Of a stretch of 64,000 nucleotides of DNA, positions 46,760 to 58,690 are shown piece after piece. The DNA is taken from the NCBI GenBank assembly GCA_964019135.1, contig OZ025248.1, forward strand, positions 68,702,119-68,766,118. Reading direction: 5' to 3'. Below the pieces are notes generated by a model. It was not told the origin of the DNA. It saw nothing but the letters and a program-made list of their open reading frames with translations, and made no database searches. This DNA is from Arenicola marina (Eukaryota > Annelida > Polychaeta > Arenicolidae). A program made the position numbers and the translations under genes. Numbering within the stretch: position 1 is the first letter of the stretch; each line of letters begins with the position of its first letter.

Positions 46760-47636
46760 TAACAGTCCTGTATGTTAGGCTTCCCTTTCGACATTCCTGG
46801 TTGCTACGCAACAAGGTCACTCGAGTGCACTCAGACTCGTATTGGAAAGACAGTGTATACCGGTTCATATCATCGCTTCATAACAAGTTATAATCGGTAC
46901 ACATCTGGTACCAAGTTATGTTTTCTGTACAAAACGTATTCCTGAATTGGCTTTTTAATATATCTAAGCAAAATAGGCACCAGCACGATCATTATTTCCG
47001 CACTAAGGAACATCAGCAAACCGGAAAAATGACCACTTTCACGCTACGTAATGAAAGTCCTTACTTTCGCCGGTCGCATTAATATCAGCTGTTTTCTCGC
47101 CTTATATGCTTCTGTCTCCTTAAAATGGTATCATGTGACAGTCAAAATATTAGTCTGTACGAAGCGGATTTTTGATTTTAGAAAACACCCGGTTAACCCA
47201 TGATTACCTTGAAAATGATGCAGCTATAAGTCAGTACCCGCTTTTTAAGTGCTATGCAGCGTAGAGAGAACTAGCGTTTCTCCCGAAACACCCGCCTATT
47301 TGTAACTGCATCAGAGGGTCTACCGTCATTGCCTTACCAGCAATCAACCACCAGGACGGACAGCAGGTTATTTGCAACATATCCAGACGTTTTTTAGATC
47401 ATGATACGTTTACATTGATTCGTTGGCTAGTTTAAGTCCTATGACGTTTTAACCTTTGAAGGTCATATCGTGACAATGGGGAGGGACAGCGTAGAGAAGA
47501 GCCCGGTATCCGTGAGTAAACGCGTATTCTTTGCAAAGAAAAGAAGGATCCTTATCCTTGGCACACCTTTGTACATGTGGGGTTCGAACGACGCACGGGC
47601 GCTTGAGCTTACCTATCAGAGCACATCCGATAGCAG

Positions 47637-47757
47637 CCGAACATGGCGGCAGCCGACACAACATGGCGGCAGCCGACACAACATGGCGGCAGCCGACACA
47701 ACATGGCGGCAGCCGACACAACATGGCGGCAGCCGACACAACATGGCGGTGTCGGCT
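47637..47757 (-). repeat. 20-bp tandem repeat with YY1-like motif, right arm
   Basis: Reverse complement of the left array, with ACATGGCGGCAGCCGACACA repeated. Confidence 0.85.
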
Positions 47758-48239
47758 ACCGATATCTATAGCGATTAAATGATTTACTGTTTCATCAAAG
47801 CACAATGACTTGTTCATCTATTACCTATTCATAATAGTACTTGATCGCAGATTGAAGACTTCAACCAACTTCATTCACTCGTACTATAGCACGAGAACAT
47901 AGACAAACAATGATTAATAACCTTGTTGAATATACCTATTTACATACTAATTTATACTATTTATACCCCGTACTATAACGCGGAAACAAAGACTTCAAGC
48001 AATTATGAATAACCTTGTTGACAGCTTAATTAGCTATTTACATCGTAATTTATGCTAATTATACCCCGTGCTATAGCACGGAAACAAAGACTTTTGACAA
48101 AAATTAATGACCTCATTAACTCGTGACCGGCATTTTCAAATCGATATTTCAAAATTTTCGGTCGCGCTAGAGCGCGACCACAGGGGGGGGGGGGGGTGAG
48201 GGGGTCATGGGGGTAGCTAAAAGCTCAGCTCTATACTAC

Positions 48240-48247
48240 TTGTATTA
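48240..48247. repeat. 8-bp target-site duplication, right
   Basis: TTGTATTA directly after the right terminus of the palindromic element; the LINE frame continues from it. Confidence 0.9.
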
Positions 48248-48746
48248 CTTTGGAAACAGAAGAGTCAATGTATTGCACGCGCGTATTCGCATGAACTGTA
48301 GCGCACTGAAATCTCACTTGTTTAACATGAATCTTGTAGACAGCCCGAGTTGTCGCTGCGGAGCCGAGAACGAGGACTGCGTTCATTTTTTCTTCGGGTG
48401 CCCACGCTATACGAACTTTAGAGATATTTTATTTCGCAAAATCCATGTTCTATCCTCAGTGTCAATTGGCATCATTCTTTTTGGTAATCCGTCTCTATCA
48501 ATGGACGATAACCGTTGTATATTTCAAGCAGTTCACGACTTCATTGTAGCCTCCAAACGTTTCCCTTAAATATCACGTATCTTAATGTTATGCCTGAATG
48601 TATTAATTATCGAATTTCCACTACATTGTGGTGTACGCAACTGTTATGTATATATGTATGTATGAGCAATTGATTCAAGTTCAGCAAGAGGAATTCACAT
48701 AGACAGTGTGCCTGTTTTCCAATTGCCAATAAAATATGTTTAAACT
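48248..48746 (+). pseudogene. LINE reverse transcriptase, C-terminal part and 3' UTR
   Basis: Continues the LINE frame (YFGNRRVNVLHARIRMNCSA, then a CRCGAENEDCVHFFFGCPRY Cys/His cluster) to TAA near 48,567, followed by AATAAAATATG and the 151-bp duplication. Joined to 29,934 through one copy of TTGTATTA, the frame reads through. Confidence 0.85.
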
Positions 48747-48897
48747 AAGTTCTAAATGCCTCTCCATAAGGTACTTTACAGTTCCGCCACTTCCGGCCTG
48801 TGCGCCACCTAGCGACTGATGGCGTAACTACCAGAGGGGAACAAACTGGCTTTGCGCACCGACTCTCAACACACGGCTCGGCATACCCAAACCGTAT
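48747..48897 (+). repeat. 151-bp duplication, right copy
   Basis: Direct copy of 28,866-29,016 directly after the LINE 3' end (AATAAAATATGTTTAAACT). Confidence 0.8.
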
Positions 48898-49461
48898 GCG
48901 GCTTGTCATCAAGGGCGTATAGGCGTAAAGTGTAACGTTTTGAGACAAAGTATTAGAAATATCATGAACAAGACATTGAAGGGAGAATCTTGATGTGACA
49001 TAACTGCACAAATACTCCATCTTGTGATTACGCAGACGGTCTGATGAGAAACAGTGGCCGTGAATGGGAGCGTCGCGTGTTGCAATGGACGCACAGTGGG
49101 GGTGGGGTGTATTTAGATCTATTGATTTGCTAACATGTACTGCATTAAATAAACCCTCAGGCATCAGACATGACTAAGACATTGAGCTACAAACTGAACT
49201 ATCATTCATTTGACAACATGCTTCATGTATGCAAATGACGCTGCAGGCTGTTCCATTTATTGCACCCCCACCTCAAGTACTCGTATCAGTTTAACACATA
49301 GTAAACGTTTTCGAAGGGGGAGATATAGCACTTGCATGAGCAGCGCTGATCTAGCGGGGGTCTGGGGCCGCCCCCGCCCCGTGACCGCCGGATATATGAT
49401 TGATCGTGCTTGTTCATTAAAATATTGTGACCGGCCATACTCTATATAATCCCCCCCCCCC
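48898..49461. other. Interior of the outer element, non-coding
   Basis: No recognised gene. A C-run lies at about 49,450-49,462. Confidence 0.4.
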
Positions 49462-49813
49462 CAGGGTATTAGCCAGAGACCCGCCTGCCCGCCGGAGGGG
49501 CAGGCAGTTTCAATTTTGGCGGGCCGATTTTGATTTTGGCTGGCACTTAGGTGCTGTTTACTCTCCCAACAAGGGCCCTTTGAACAGGAAGTTTAGAACT
49601 TGAGAAAATCGTACCACTCACAATTTTATATGACATCGAGAAAAAAAATTGTTTGTAGGATTGCGAGCTCAAAATGCGACCTGATGGACTCCTGTGCCCT
49701 GTTCTAATTAGTACACCTTGGTGTATTAATACCTTTGGTGCACAGTGAAGACTTTTTGTTTTTAAAAAGACACATTTTTGGCTGACAAAAAATAATTTCT
49801 GGCTAATACCCTG
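49462..49813. mobile_element. hAT-like MITE
   Basis: Ends CAGGGTATTAGCCAGA and TCTGGCTAATACCCTG are inverted over 352 bp. CAGGG termini suggest hAT. The left flank is a C-run, so an 8-bp duplication cannot be judged. Confidence 0.65.
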
Positions 49814-50640
49814 TCCCCCGCTCTCCCTCCCCAAACTTTGTCGAAGATCTCTGCATCCCATTCAACATCGCCCCCTCCGCTCGAGTCGCCCGCTTTACAA
49901 CACCCTGGATCAGCCCGCGTGGACGGTGAGGAACATGGGAGGCAAAATATGTTGATAATCCGGCGGCAAGGAGGGAAGAGGTGGAGCAGAATGAGTGGAG
50001 GGGATTATTATAAAAATCTGGTTGGGCGGGGGGCCACTGAGTGCCTTGTGATGCCTGAGAGAGCGGACATTTCTCATGAAAAATATATCATATGGACTAT
50101 GGATGAAAACGATACCCTATGTAACAGATATTTCTGACGAAAAAGATGCCCTTTTGAGCGAAAGTTATCGTCCATTTATAGAGCGGGTTTGCCAAGAAAA
50201 GAGAATAAATCGAGCGGTGTCTGCATGGAGCGGCGACGATACAGCCCGTCTGGCAATGGAACACAGATTCCGACAGATTTTGGTTTTTCGAGTGAAAAAT
50301 TGGGGCTTTACTAAACCCAGCATGGTATTAAGTACCCCCCACCCCCCACGGGCCTCCACTGTCCCGTCCTTGCCAGGTTTGGCACTGGTCCTGAAACAAC
50401 TACAAATTTTCGCTTTATGTTACCTGCCGCAGCCCGGACCATCGGCGAACGCAAACCCGCCAAAATGTGACCAAATATACTTAAGTCACAATTTTAATGG
50501 ATTTTATTATCCAAGCTGACAGTCTTGCCATCAATTTTAGATTTATTAATTACATTTTGTAGTAGAAGTGCTAAAAGTAGCAGTTTTCGGCCCAGTGGTT
50601 CGGTGTTTCACCGTGAACACAAGTAAAGTCTGAGAGGCGA
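49814..50640. other. No feature recognised
   Basis: Short open frames only (up to 147 codons at 50,076-50,519), without recognised motifs. Confidence 0.4.
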
Positions 50641-51110
50641 CGCGGGAAGTCAGTTTGTTCCCCTCTGGTAGTTTCCCGTTCATTCGCTAGGTGGCGAAAT
50701 CCAATATGGCGGCGGAACGTGAAAGGGGCTTATACCCAGTTCCCATGTTCTACGCTGGGTTAATTTATAATCTTGGGTGCAAAGTCCAGCAAAGCCATTT
50801 GGATAACCTCACTCCTGTGTAATTGATCGTCCGCCACCATGTCCGCCTGCGTCAAATTCTGTCCCGGACCGAAGTCTACGCAAGCGGAGAAGGACTCGGA
50901 CTCGTGTGTTCGCGCTTTCGGAGGCTGATCTGGCAAGCAGTGCGGTGCAGCAGGGCAAAAGAATCATTGCCTTTGACTTGTTTTTCGAGACCACCTGTGC
51001 ACGGTGACCGTACAGTCAGGCTAGGTGACCGCAGACTTTTGCTTAGTCACTTTTGCTTTCCAGGGTGTTCCAGTTTGTAGGCTCTGTCACCAGGAAAACT
51101 AATTGTCAAG

Positions 51111-54100
51111 ATGTCTATCTCTGTGGGATTGCAGCCCGAGTTTGGCTATGTCATATTAGCTTTCATCGCTTCATACTTTGTCCTGTTCTGGATGGGAATC
51201 AATGTCGGAATGGCGAGAAAGAAACATGAAGTTCCCGTAAGTATAGCGAGTATAGTAGCTATATAGCCTAGGACTAGGCCAGGGTGGTTGGCGGTGACCT
51301 CATAAAAGGCTCATTCATAAATGCCACGTTAAAATTGCATGTGGAGTTGTTTCGCTGTTTTTGAATGCCAAATTTGCATATAAGAACACAAACCTAAGGC
51401 CTTAACTTAAGGTTCATAACAGACAATAAACACCATCGTTCACCAATTATATGCCAATGAGCAAAACATTTCAAATCCTTGAATTGTCCACCACAAAAAT
51501 GAAAACTTGTGCTGATTTGAAACGTCATAAATGTGTGTACACAAGTCGTTTACCGGTGCCACCCCCAGGGGCGCTCAAGCGTTAAATTATATGAGACAAT
51601 AGAAGCGTCCGGAGCGCTACTTTTTTTTGGCGGTGGCCGTTGACACTGCTTGTGGTCAATGGTAACATTTCCTGTTTATGTTTATTTTGGTACAGCCGTT
51701 GCAACGGTCAGCTCCACATGTAACTTTAAGCTGGTATGTTTCAGACCATATTTTCTGTTACTTTGCTGCGATCGTTCTAAAAATGACTGATGTGAGTAGA
51801 GGGTTCCCGCACACTGGTCAGGGAAAATTATGGACAAGAATCCTTAAACAGAAATTGAAAATCAGGAAATTTCATTTCAAGCAAAAATCAGGGAGAAATC
51901 AGAGAATTTCAGTAACTGTTCAATCCCATTTTTCATCAAAGTTACTCATCCAGCAATATTTTTCTGGAAAAATGTAAAAATTATTTTGATTGGAAATGAT
52001 GTACCCCTATATTTTGTACGCCTATTGTATGCAATACAAACCCAGATATGTTGTTGAGTCTCTTTTTTTAGGCCAAAGTAGTGCATCCCATATGAAAAAA
52101 GTGTGGCTTTCTTGTGTACTAGGCCCTATATCATCAAAATATGTACATTGCAGCAGTTTTATACCTTTTATCATGCGATGACAGATTTATTTCTCATGAA
52201 GGTTACATTTATAAAGTCAGACAATATGTTTTAAATGTGTTTCCAAAATATTTTGAAAACTATACTTTAAGTAAAAAATTGCTGCTTAAGCAGCTTTAAT
52301 ATCTGGAAGGTATAGAATTCCCTTTCTCATTGGTCATGCATGTAGTTATTAATATCCTAATATGATTATAATTTATAATGATTCAGCATAAATGATCTTA
52401 TACCAGTAGTTGTGGGCCTGGGGATTGTTTCACTAAGAGTTATAAAGTTGTAACAATATCTTTTACATGCTAATTTAATGACACATCATAATTTGTTACC
52501 AGTAATGGAAAAAAACATTATACTTGCTATTATTGGGGTACAGGTAGCCATCTTTATGTAATATATTTTTTACCAATATTAATCAAAATATATGTTTGCT
52601 ATATATGTATGAGAAATGCATCATTATTTGTATTTGTTCAATAAATGCCATATGCTTTTTGGTTGCCCAGGGAAACTTTAAATGACTCCGGCAAAAAATC
52701 AGGGAATTTGGTTTAGTATTTTCTGTGGGAACCCTGATAACTAAGCCCTAGATATGAAAACCAAGCAAAATACATCTGACCTAATAATAACAGTTAAAGA
52801 TGCTGCTTCCAAAAAATGTGAATATGTAGGATTGTGTGGGAGCTGGGGGAGGGGGGGGGGGGCAACTAACTGAGCTTCAAATAAGTGTAATAAGTGTGGT
52901 GCTGAGCACCACCACAGCTACACATTGTTTCTTTACTACACATTTATTTTATGGTACTGGTTAAAACACTGGGAATAATTCATTTCTAAAATAGGAAATG
53001 GTGAAAGTACATAAGGTGGACTTATCTGAAATTTCTGAAATCCAACATTACTATTCATGACTTGTCTTTGACATTTTTTTTTTCTTTTGCAGTACCCTAC
53101 CATGTACAGCGATAGAGATCCCATGTTTAACTGCATCCAAAGAGCACACCAAAATACGTAAGGATTGCCTCAACTGATTTGAGCATTTTTTTGCACTGAT
53201 ATGTTTGTTCAGTCCTTTTGACTATATTCTTGGGTGATAGTTGCTTTGTGACATATCGTTTTTTCTATTTATATACATTTTTTACATAGATCTACATAAG
53301 TTTACATACAATCTCGGTAGATATTGAAGTACAAAGAAGAATGTTTTTTTATTCCCATTGTGTCATTCTAAAATGTATTATGCTTGCATATTGCATTACA
53401 CAGTTACAAACACATTACGCTGTATGCCGGTATGTGGTTTTATTCATTAGGCTCGAAAGTTACCCTTCCTTCCTGGTCTTCATGCTGCTAGGAGGACTAC
53501 TCTACCCTGTAAGTAACAGGCAAACTGCTTGATTGACAGCTACATGCTGCGCTGTGGAGCTAGCTAGGGTGGGTTAGATTTAGCAAGGCTGCTTTAGAGG
53601 TAAACTAACCATGGTATGTGGCAGGTGGATTGGGGCTTAGTGGATGAGAGGCATGATAATGGACTTCCTGTTTCCTGTCTGAAACGTTTGATAGCTCTAA
53701 AGGGGGCAGTGTATACGGTTCGGCTTTATAGAGTTGCTAGGCAATATTAATGGAAAGAACAAGGCTTCCTCAGTGGGAAATGCTGAAAATATAGCTTTTC
53801 TCAAAGCAATGTTAAGTAAATTTTCAAGAAGACTTTTTATGCTAATTTTGCATTGTCTTTTAAGATAATGCTATCGCATTGTTAGCATATTGGTCTAATC
53901 CGGTACTATTTTGTATATATATATATATTTATTTTGACATAGATATAAATATACTACCGTCATTTACGTACGTTTTGGAATACCAAAAATGTACCTAAGT
54001 TTTGGTACACCCCCAATTCTGGAAAAGATAATTATTTTGGTGGGCTCTATGTTTTCGTACACCACAGATGGTGGGTAATTTTTTGTATCAATGTTTTAGT

Positions 54101-57100
54101 ACACCCTAATTTTTCAGAAATTTATCTATCTTGTTAGGTCACGGCCGTGAAGATATAAGACATATATATAACATTGAAATCTGTCTCAGCTGTTAATTCA
54201 CTACAAAAAGAAAGCAGATTTCATTCCTCTGGCAGTGTCTCGCATTAGTTTGGCTATGAAACACGGAAGCTATGTAAAAGCCCCAAACCTCCTGGTGACT
54301 GATGACACTTGTGCATGTGGAGCCATTTCCTGTTTTCTCTATAAAACATATGTTAATTTAAGCTACCTGTAGCCCGCCCATCTGTCTCCGACCCATACCC
54401 TGGTTATCTGTGACCAATCAGAATGCAGCTATAACAATCGCCTTGTCTGGTACCTGACTGGAACTGCATGAGAGTACTGGCGCCTGCATAGATCTACTTA
54501 ATGAATATGCAGGTGTCGGCCTTCCATTCAGCACCATCGGAACTACGGTCACCGACCATGCAACATCATTCAAGATACTCAAATGGATAACATTGTGAAC
54601 AAGGAATTTCTAGACATATCAAATGTCAGTGGCAACTCACGGGTTTGACCCGCGTACAGTGTATCTGTCTGGGCTGCCTGACTGGCCACCTCTCTCTGCA
54701 CCACCCCACTCGGCCCCCTCCCCACCCACTCTCGTCGTCACCCTCCATTCCTTTCAGCTGGCCAAGCGCCTGTGGTAATGGAAAGGCTAAGTTTGTGACA
54801 CCTCCCCCCTGCCCCTCCTTCTCGACCGATCCCGATCTCGACAGGAAGCAAGAAAGCCATATACTGTGGGCCAGTTGACTGGCTGACCATACAAACCCTA
54901 CCCTACCATGCCCCCGGCACACGCATCCCAATTGTAGTGGCCGCGACTACGGCAGCTCTTGGACTGACTACCCTTACAAACCCCTACCCTTTACTCTCCT
55001 CACCCCCCCCCCCCTTTTTATCAAAGTTTTGGAACAGCTGGAAAATTACTAAAAAAAAATTGACCGTATGTTTTAGTACAACCAGGTTTATAATTATTTT
55101 TCGGGTGTTCCAAAACATACGTAAATGACGTATATATACGGGTCTATATTAAAGTGAGACCATCGATTATTGCATCTATCATTTGTTATGTTTCCAGAAA
55201 CTGTCTGCCGCCAGTGGTTTCTTGTGGATCGTGAGCCGAATCGTGTACGCCAAGGGTTATTACACGGGGGGTGAGTACAGAGAGCGCCACAACGTTAGGT
55301 ACGCCAAGGGTTATTACACGGGGGTGAGTACAGAGAGCGCCACAACGTTATGTACACCAAGGGTTATTACACGGGGGGTGAGTACAGAGAGCGCCACAAC
55401 GTTAGGTACGCCAAGGGTTATTACACGGGGGTGAGTACAGAGAGCGCCACAACGTTATGTACACCAAGGGTTATTACACGGGGGGTGAGTACAGAGAGCG
55501 CCACACGGTATGTACGCCAAGGGTTATCACACGGGGGTGAGTACAGAGAGCGCCACAACGTTATGTACACCAAGGGTTATTACACGGGGGTGAGTACAGA
55601 GAGTGCCACAACGTTATGTACACCAAGGGTTATTACACGGGGGTGAGTACAGAGAGCGCCACAACGTTATGTACACCAAGGGTTATTACACGGGTGGTGA
55701 GTACAGAGAGCGCCACAACGTTATGTACACTAAGGGTTATTACACGGGGGGTGAGTACAGAGAGCGCCACAACGTTATGTACACCAAGGGTTATTACACG
55801 GGGATGAGTACAGAGAGCGCCACAACGTTATGTACACCAAGGGTTATTACACGGGGGTGAGTACAGAGAGCGCCACAACGTTAGGTACACCAAGGGTTAT
55901 TACACGGGGGTGAGTACAGAGAGCGCCACAACGTTAGGTACACCAAGGGTTATTACACGGGGGTGAGTACAGAGAGCGCCACAACGTTATGTACACCAAG
56001 GGTTATTACACGGGTGGTGAGTACAGAGAGCGCCACAACGTTAGGTACGCCAAGGGTTAATCCACGGGGGTGAGTACAGAGAGCGCCACAACGTTAGGTA
56101 CACCAAGGGTTATTACACGGGGGTGAGTACAGAGAGCGCCACAACGTTATGTACACCAAGGGTTATTACACGGGTGGTGAGTACAGAGAGCGCCACAACG
56201 TTATGTACACCAAGGGTTATTACACGGGTGGTGAGTACAGAGAGCGCCACAACGTTATGTACACCAAGGGTTATTACACGGGGATGAGTACAGAGAGCGC
56301 CACAACGTTATGTACACCAAGGGTTATTACACGGGGGTGAGTACAGAGAGCGCCACAACGTTATGTACACCAAGGGTTATTACACGGGGATGAGTACAGA
56401 GAGCGCCACACGGTATGTACACCAAGGGTTATTACAAGGGGGGTGAGTACAGAGAGCGCCACAACGTTAGGTACACCAAGGGTTATTACACGGGGGGGTG
56501 AGTACAGAGAGCGCCACACGGTATGTACACCAAGGGTTATTACACGGGGGGTGAGTACAGAGAGTGCCACAACGTTAGGTACGCCAAGGGTTATTACACG
56601 GGGGGTGAGTACAGAGAGTGCCACAACGTTATGTACACCAAGGGTTATTACACGGGTGGTGAGTACAGAGAGTGCCACAACGTTATGTACACCAAGGGTT
56701 ATTACACGGGGGGTGAGTACAGAGAGTGCCACAACGTTAGGTACGCCAAGGGTTATTACACGGGGGTGAGTACAGAGAGCGCCACAACGTTATGTACACC
56801 AAGGGTTATTACACGGGGGGTGAGTACAGAGAGCGCCACAACGTTATGTACACCAAGGGTTATTACACGGGGGGTGAGTACAGAGAGTGCCACAACGTTA
56901 TGTACACCAAGGGTTATTACACGGGGGGTGAGTACAGAGAGTGCCACAACGTTAGGTACGCCAAGGGTTATTACACGGGGGTGAGTACAGAGAGCGCCAC
57001 AACGTTATGTACACCAAGGGTTATTACACGGGGGGTGAGTACAGAGAGCGCCACAACGTTATGTACACCAAGGGTTATTAAAACGGTCCGCAAAGCACCA

Positions 57101-57345
57101 CTGACGTACATATATTTGAATAAATATCCGTCAAAAGATGTTGTGAAATTAAAGATAACGAGAACAAAGAATAATGTAATGATTTATGATGCAAGCACCT
57201 TGTGATTTACATGAAGGATGAATGCAATTGGCTTTGTGTTGCAGATCCCAAGAAGCGTAACTACGGAGCTTTCGGTTATCTGGGTCTGTTGGTGATGCTC
57301 GGGTGTAACGTGTGCACTGCCCTGCAGCTGCTCGGGGTCCTGTAG
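51111..57345 (+). CDS. MGST3: MGST3 gene copy C (5 exons, 140 aa)
   Basis: Exons 51,111-51,236; 53,093-53,157; 53,451-53,508; 55,198-55,270; 57,245-57,345 (TAG), with the same lengths and phases as copy B. The product is about 93-95% identical by eye (for example ESYPSFL for EGYPSFL, GINVGMARKKHEVP for AFQVGMARKKYEVA) and keeps FNCIQRAHQNTLE. Promoter-side sequence from 50,910 matches copy B from 23,650. Introns are longer because of insertions in introns 1 and 3 and a much larger donor minisatellite (about 34 units) in intron 4. AATAAA lies at 57,904. Confidence 0.88.
53959..55130. mobile_element. Insertion with inverted ends in MGST3-C intron 3
   Basis: CATTTACGTACGTTTTGGAA at the left is matched inverted near 55,103-55,126 (TTCCAAAACATACGTAAATG). 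Copy B intron 3 lacks this block. No ORF of note; the internal sequence is partly low complexity (CCCC runs). Confidence 0.55.
55245..57087 (+). repeat. 53/54-bp splice-donor minisatellite of MGST3 copy C, about 34 units
   Basis: Same unit as in copy B: exon 4 end plus GTGAGTAC donor plus GAGAGCGCCACAACGTTA. Units differ by the number of G before GTGAG (53 versus 54 bp), so the frame is soon lost. GTTATG/GTTAGG and AGAGCGCC/AGAGTGCC variants form blocks. Confidence 0.95.
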
Positions 57346-57903
57346 GGCGGCCGCTGAGTGGACGTGACGTCATAAAACGACCTTTTCCATGTTAATTTGT
57401 GGAGGCGAATTTTTGGCATTTTAGATTCATTTTGTGTGTGTACTTCTAACATTGCTAAAGACGACGGCACAAATTGTTGAGGGACTGTGGCAGTCTTGTA
57501 ATATATAACGTGGGCGCTCGGGACACAGTATAATATAATATAAGTATAATATAATAGTATAATATAACGACTGGTTATAATATAATAAAACCATAGATCA
57601 GAATTAGATCAGAATTAGAAGAGCGTCCGTCAATTAGCGTTGGGCACTGTGTAACTGTGAGAGTTTCTATTTTCTGTTTTCCGGGTCATTATCGCTAATT
57701 GGATGGGGCATGTAGCCTACTAGAATATATACACTTGACTTTACTTACAGGCGAAGACTGTCGTTGACAATAATCGTGTTACTATTTTTACATTTACGGA
57801 ATTGAATCTTGATCTGTCAATGGTAAACCCATTAGTAGTAAACTAAAGACAAACATCATAAAGTTTTAGAGTAGTACTTACAGTATTTTGTACGTGCCTG
57901 TTT

Positions 57904-57909
57904 AATAAA
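57904..57909 (+). terminator. Polyadenylation signal of MGST3 copy C
   Basis: AATAAATAAA about 560 bp after the stop, at the position equivalent to 27,239 in copy B. Confidence 0.5.
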
Positions 57910-58072
57910 TAAATTAAATGAACCATATTTGGTTTGGTTGTATTTATATTGTTTACGCCTGGTACAGGGTTTTTGCGGGAGCATTGAGTGGTCACAGAAC
58001 TATGAAGCAACCATATATTCTAATAAGTTTCTTGGGTTACTATTTAGTGATCGTTCAGTTTCCTTATCGGCA

Positions 58073-58200
58073 AGGGGCCGCCTCGATAGCTCAGTGGGTT
58101 AGAGCGCTCGCTTTCAATGTCCTGGCCACCTGAGAGCCTATAGCAGCGAACACACGGCCCGTTTTTTTTGCATCCGTCTCCGCGTCCGCGTGCGTCGTGC
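58073..58200 (+). mobile_element. tRNA-derived SINE head (copy 2)
   Basis: A clean A-box stretch CCTCGATAGCTCAGTGGGTT then AGAGCGCTCGC, followed by non-tRNA sequence; paralog of 27,355. Confidence 0.55.
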
Positions 58201-58439
58201 GTCGTGCGTTGTCCGTCTTTTGCTAACACACGTGTTCGTCTTCTTTCCGTCGCCCACTTTTCTATGTGGAAGCTTTTGTTCTAGGTTCGTTCAGGCTAGT
58301 AAGAACATGGATTCTGGCAGAATCAAACTACAAAGCGTCATGGCATTATATAGCATCATGGAATATACTGACACTGACTCTATTTGGCAACATTACAATG
58401 ATAACAAAAACGACTTGGAGGAAATTCAGCTAATTATTA

Positions 58440-58690
58440 CCTAATTACTTAACTTAATTATCTCTGAAATCGTATGCCCACCACCAAGTCTCTCCATACC
58501 CAGTTTCCATGTTCTACGCTGGGTTAATTCAAAATCTTTGGTGCAGCAGTCCAGTGCAGCAAGTCCAGCAAAGCCATCTGGATAACCTCACTCCTGCGTA
58601 ATTGATCGTCCGCCACCTTCTCCGCTTGCGTCAAATTCGGTCCGGGACCGGGGTCGACGCAAGCGGAGTACGTAGGACGCGGACTCTTGT
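58440..58690 (+). repeat. Start of a third MGST3 duplication unit, truncated
   Basis: 58,445-58,500 matches 28,835-28,885 (the end of unit B) and 58,500-58,690 matches 50,735-50,905 (the start of unit C: CCATGTTCTACGCTGGGTTAAT, TAATTGATCGTCCGCCACC). No MGST3 exon follows within the window. Confidence 0.7.

Larger units (their letters stand above)
29943..48239. mobile_element. 18.3-kb palindromic element with 6.84-kb inverted arms
   Basis: The left arm 29,943-36,783 and right arm 41,393-48,239 are near-identical inverted copies separated by a 4.6-kb centre. The ends are GTAGTATAGAGCTGAGC and its complement. TTGTATTA duplicates flank the element at 29,935-29,942 and 48,240-48,247, and excision restores the interrupted LINE frame. 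No transposase was recognised. An 8-bp duplication is typical of hAT and P-type elements. Foldback-like elements with very long inverted repeats (Galileo in flies, TU in sea urchin, as I recall them) are the closest structural analogues. Class assignment is an inference. Confidence 0.92.
41393..48239 (-). repeat. Right arm of the palindromic element
   Basis: Mirror image of the left arm. Inner VWD genes give identical 254-residue products in the two arms, while outer pseudogenes differ at a few residues (for example GCYES versus GSYES). The arms are therefore recent or homogenised by conversion. Confidence 0.92.
28887..50731. mobile_element. Outer DNA element with about 85-90 bp imperfect inverted ends
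   Basis: The left end (28,887-28,970, with GCCACCTAGCGACTGATGGC and CCAGAGGGGAACAAACTGG) is matched inverted by 50,650-50,731 (TTTGTTCCCCTCTGGTAGTT, CGCTAGGTGGCG). The unit junction at 58,490-58,520 (CCAAGTCTCTCCATACCCAG) looks like the uninterrupted site. About 2 kb is the element itself; the rest is the nested LINE and giant palindrome. Confidence 0.55.

Noticed and set aside
50076-50519. 147-codon plus-strand ORF in the outer element
   Set aside because: No recognisable motif, low-complexity Pro-rich end and no splice or promoter support.
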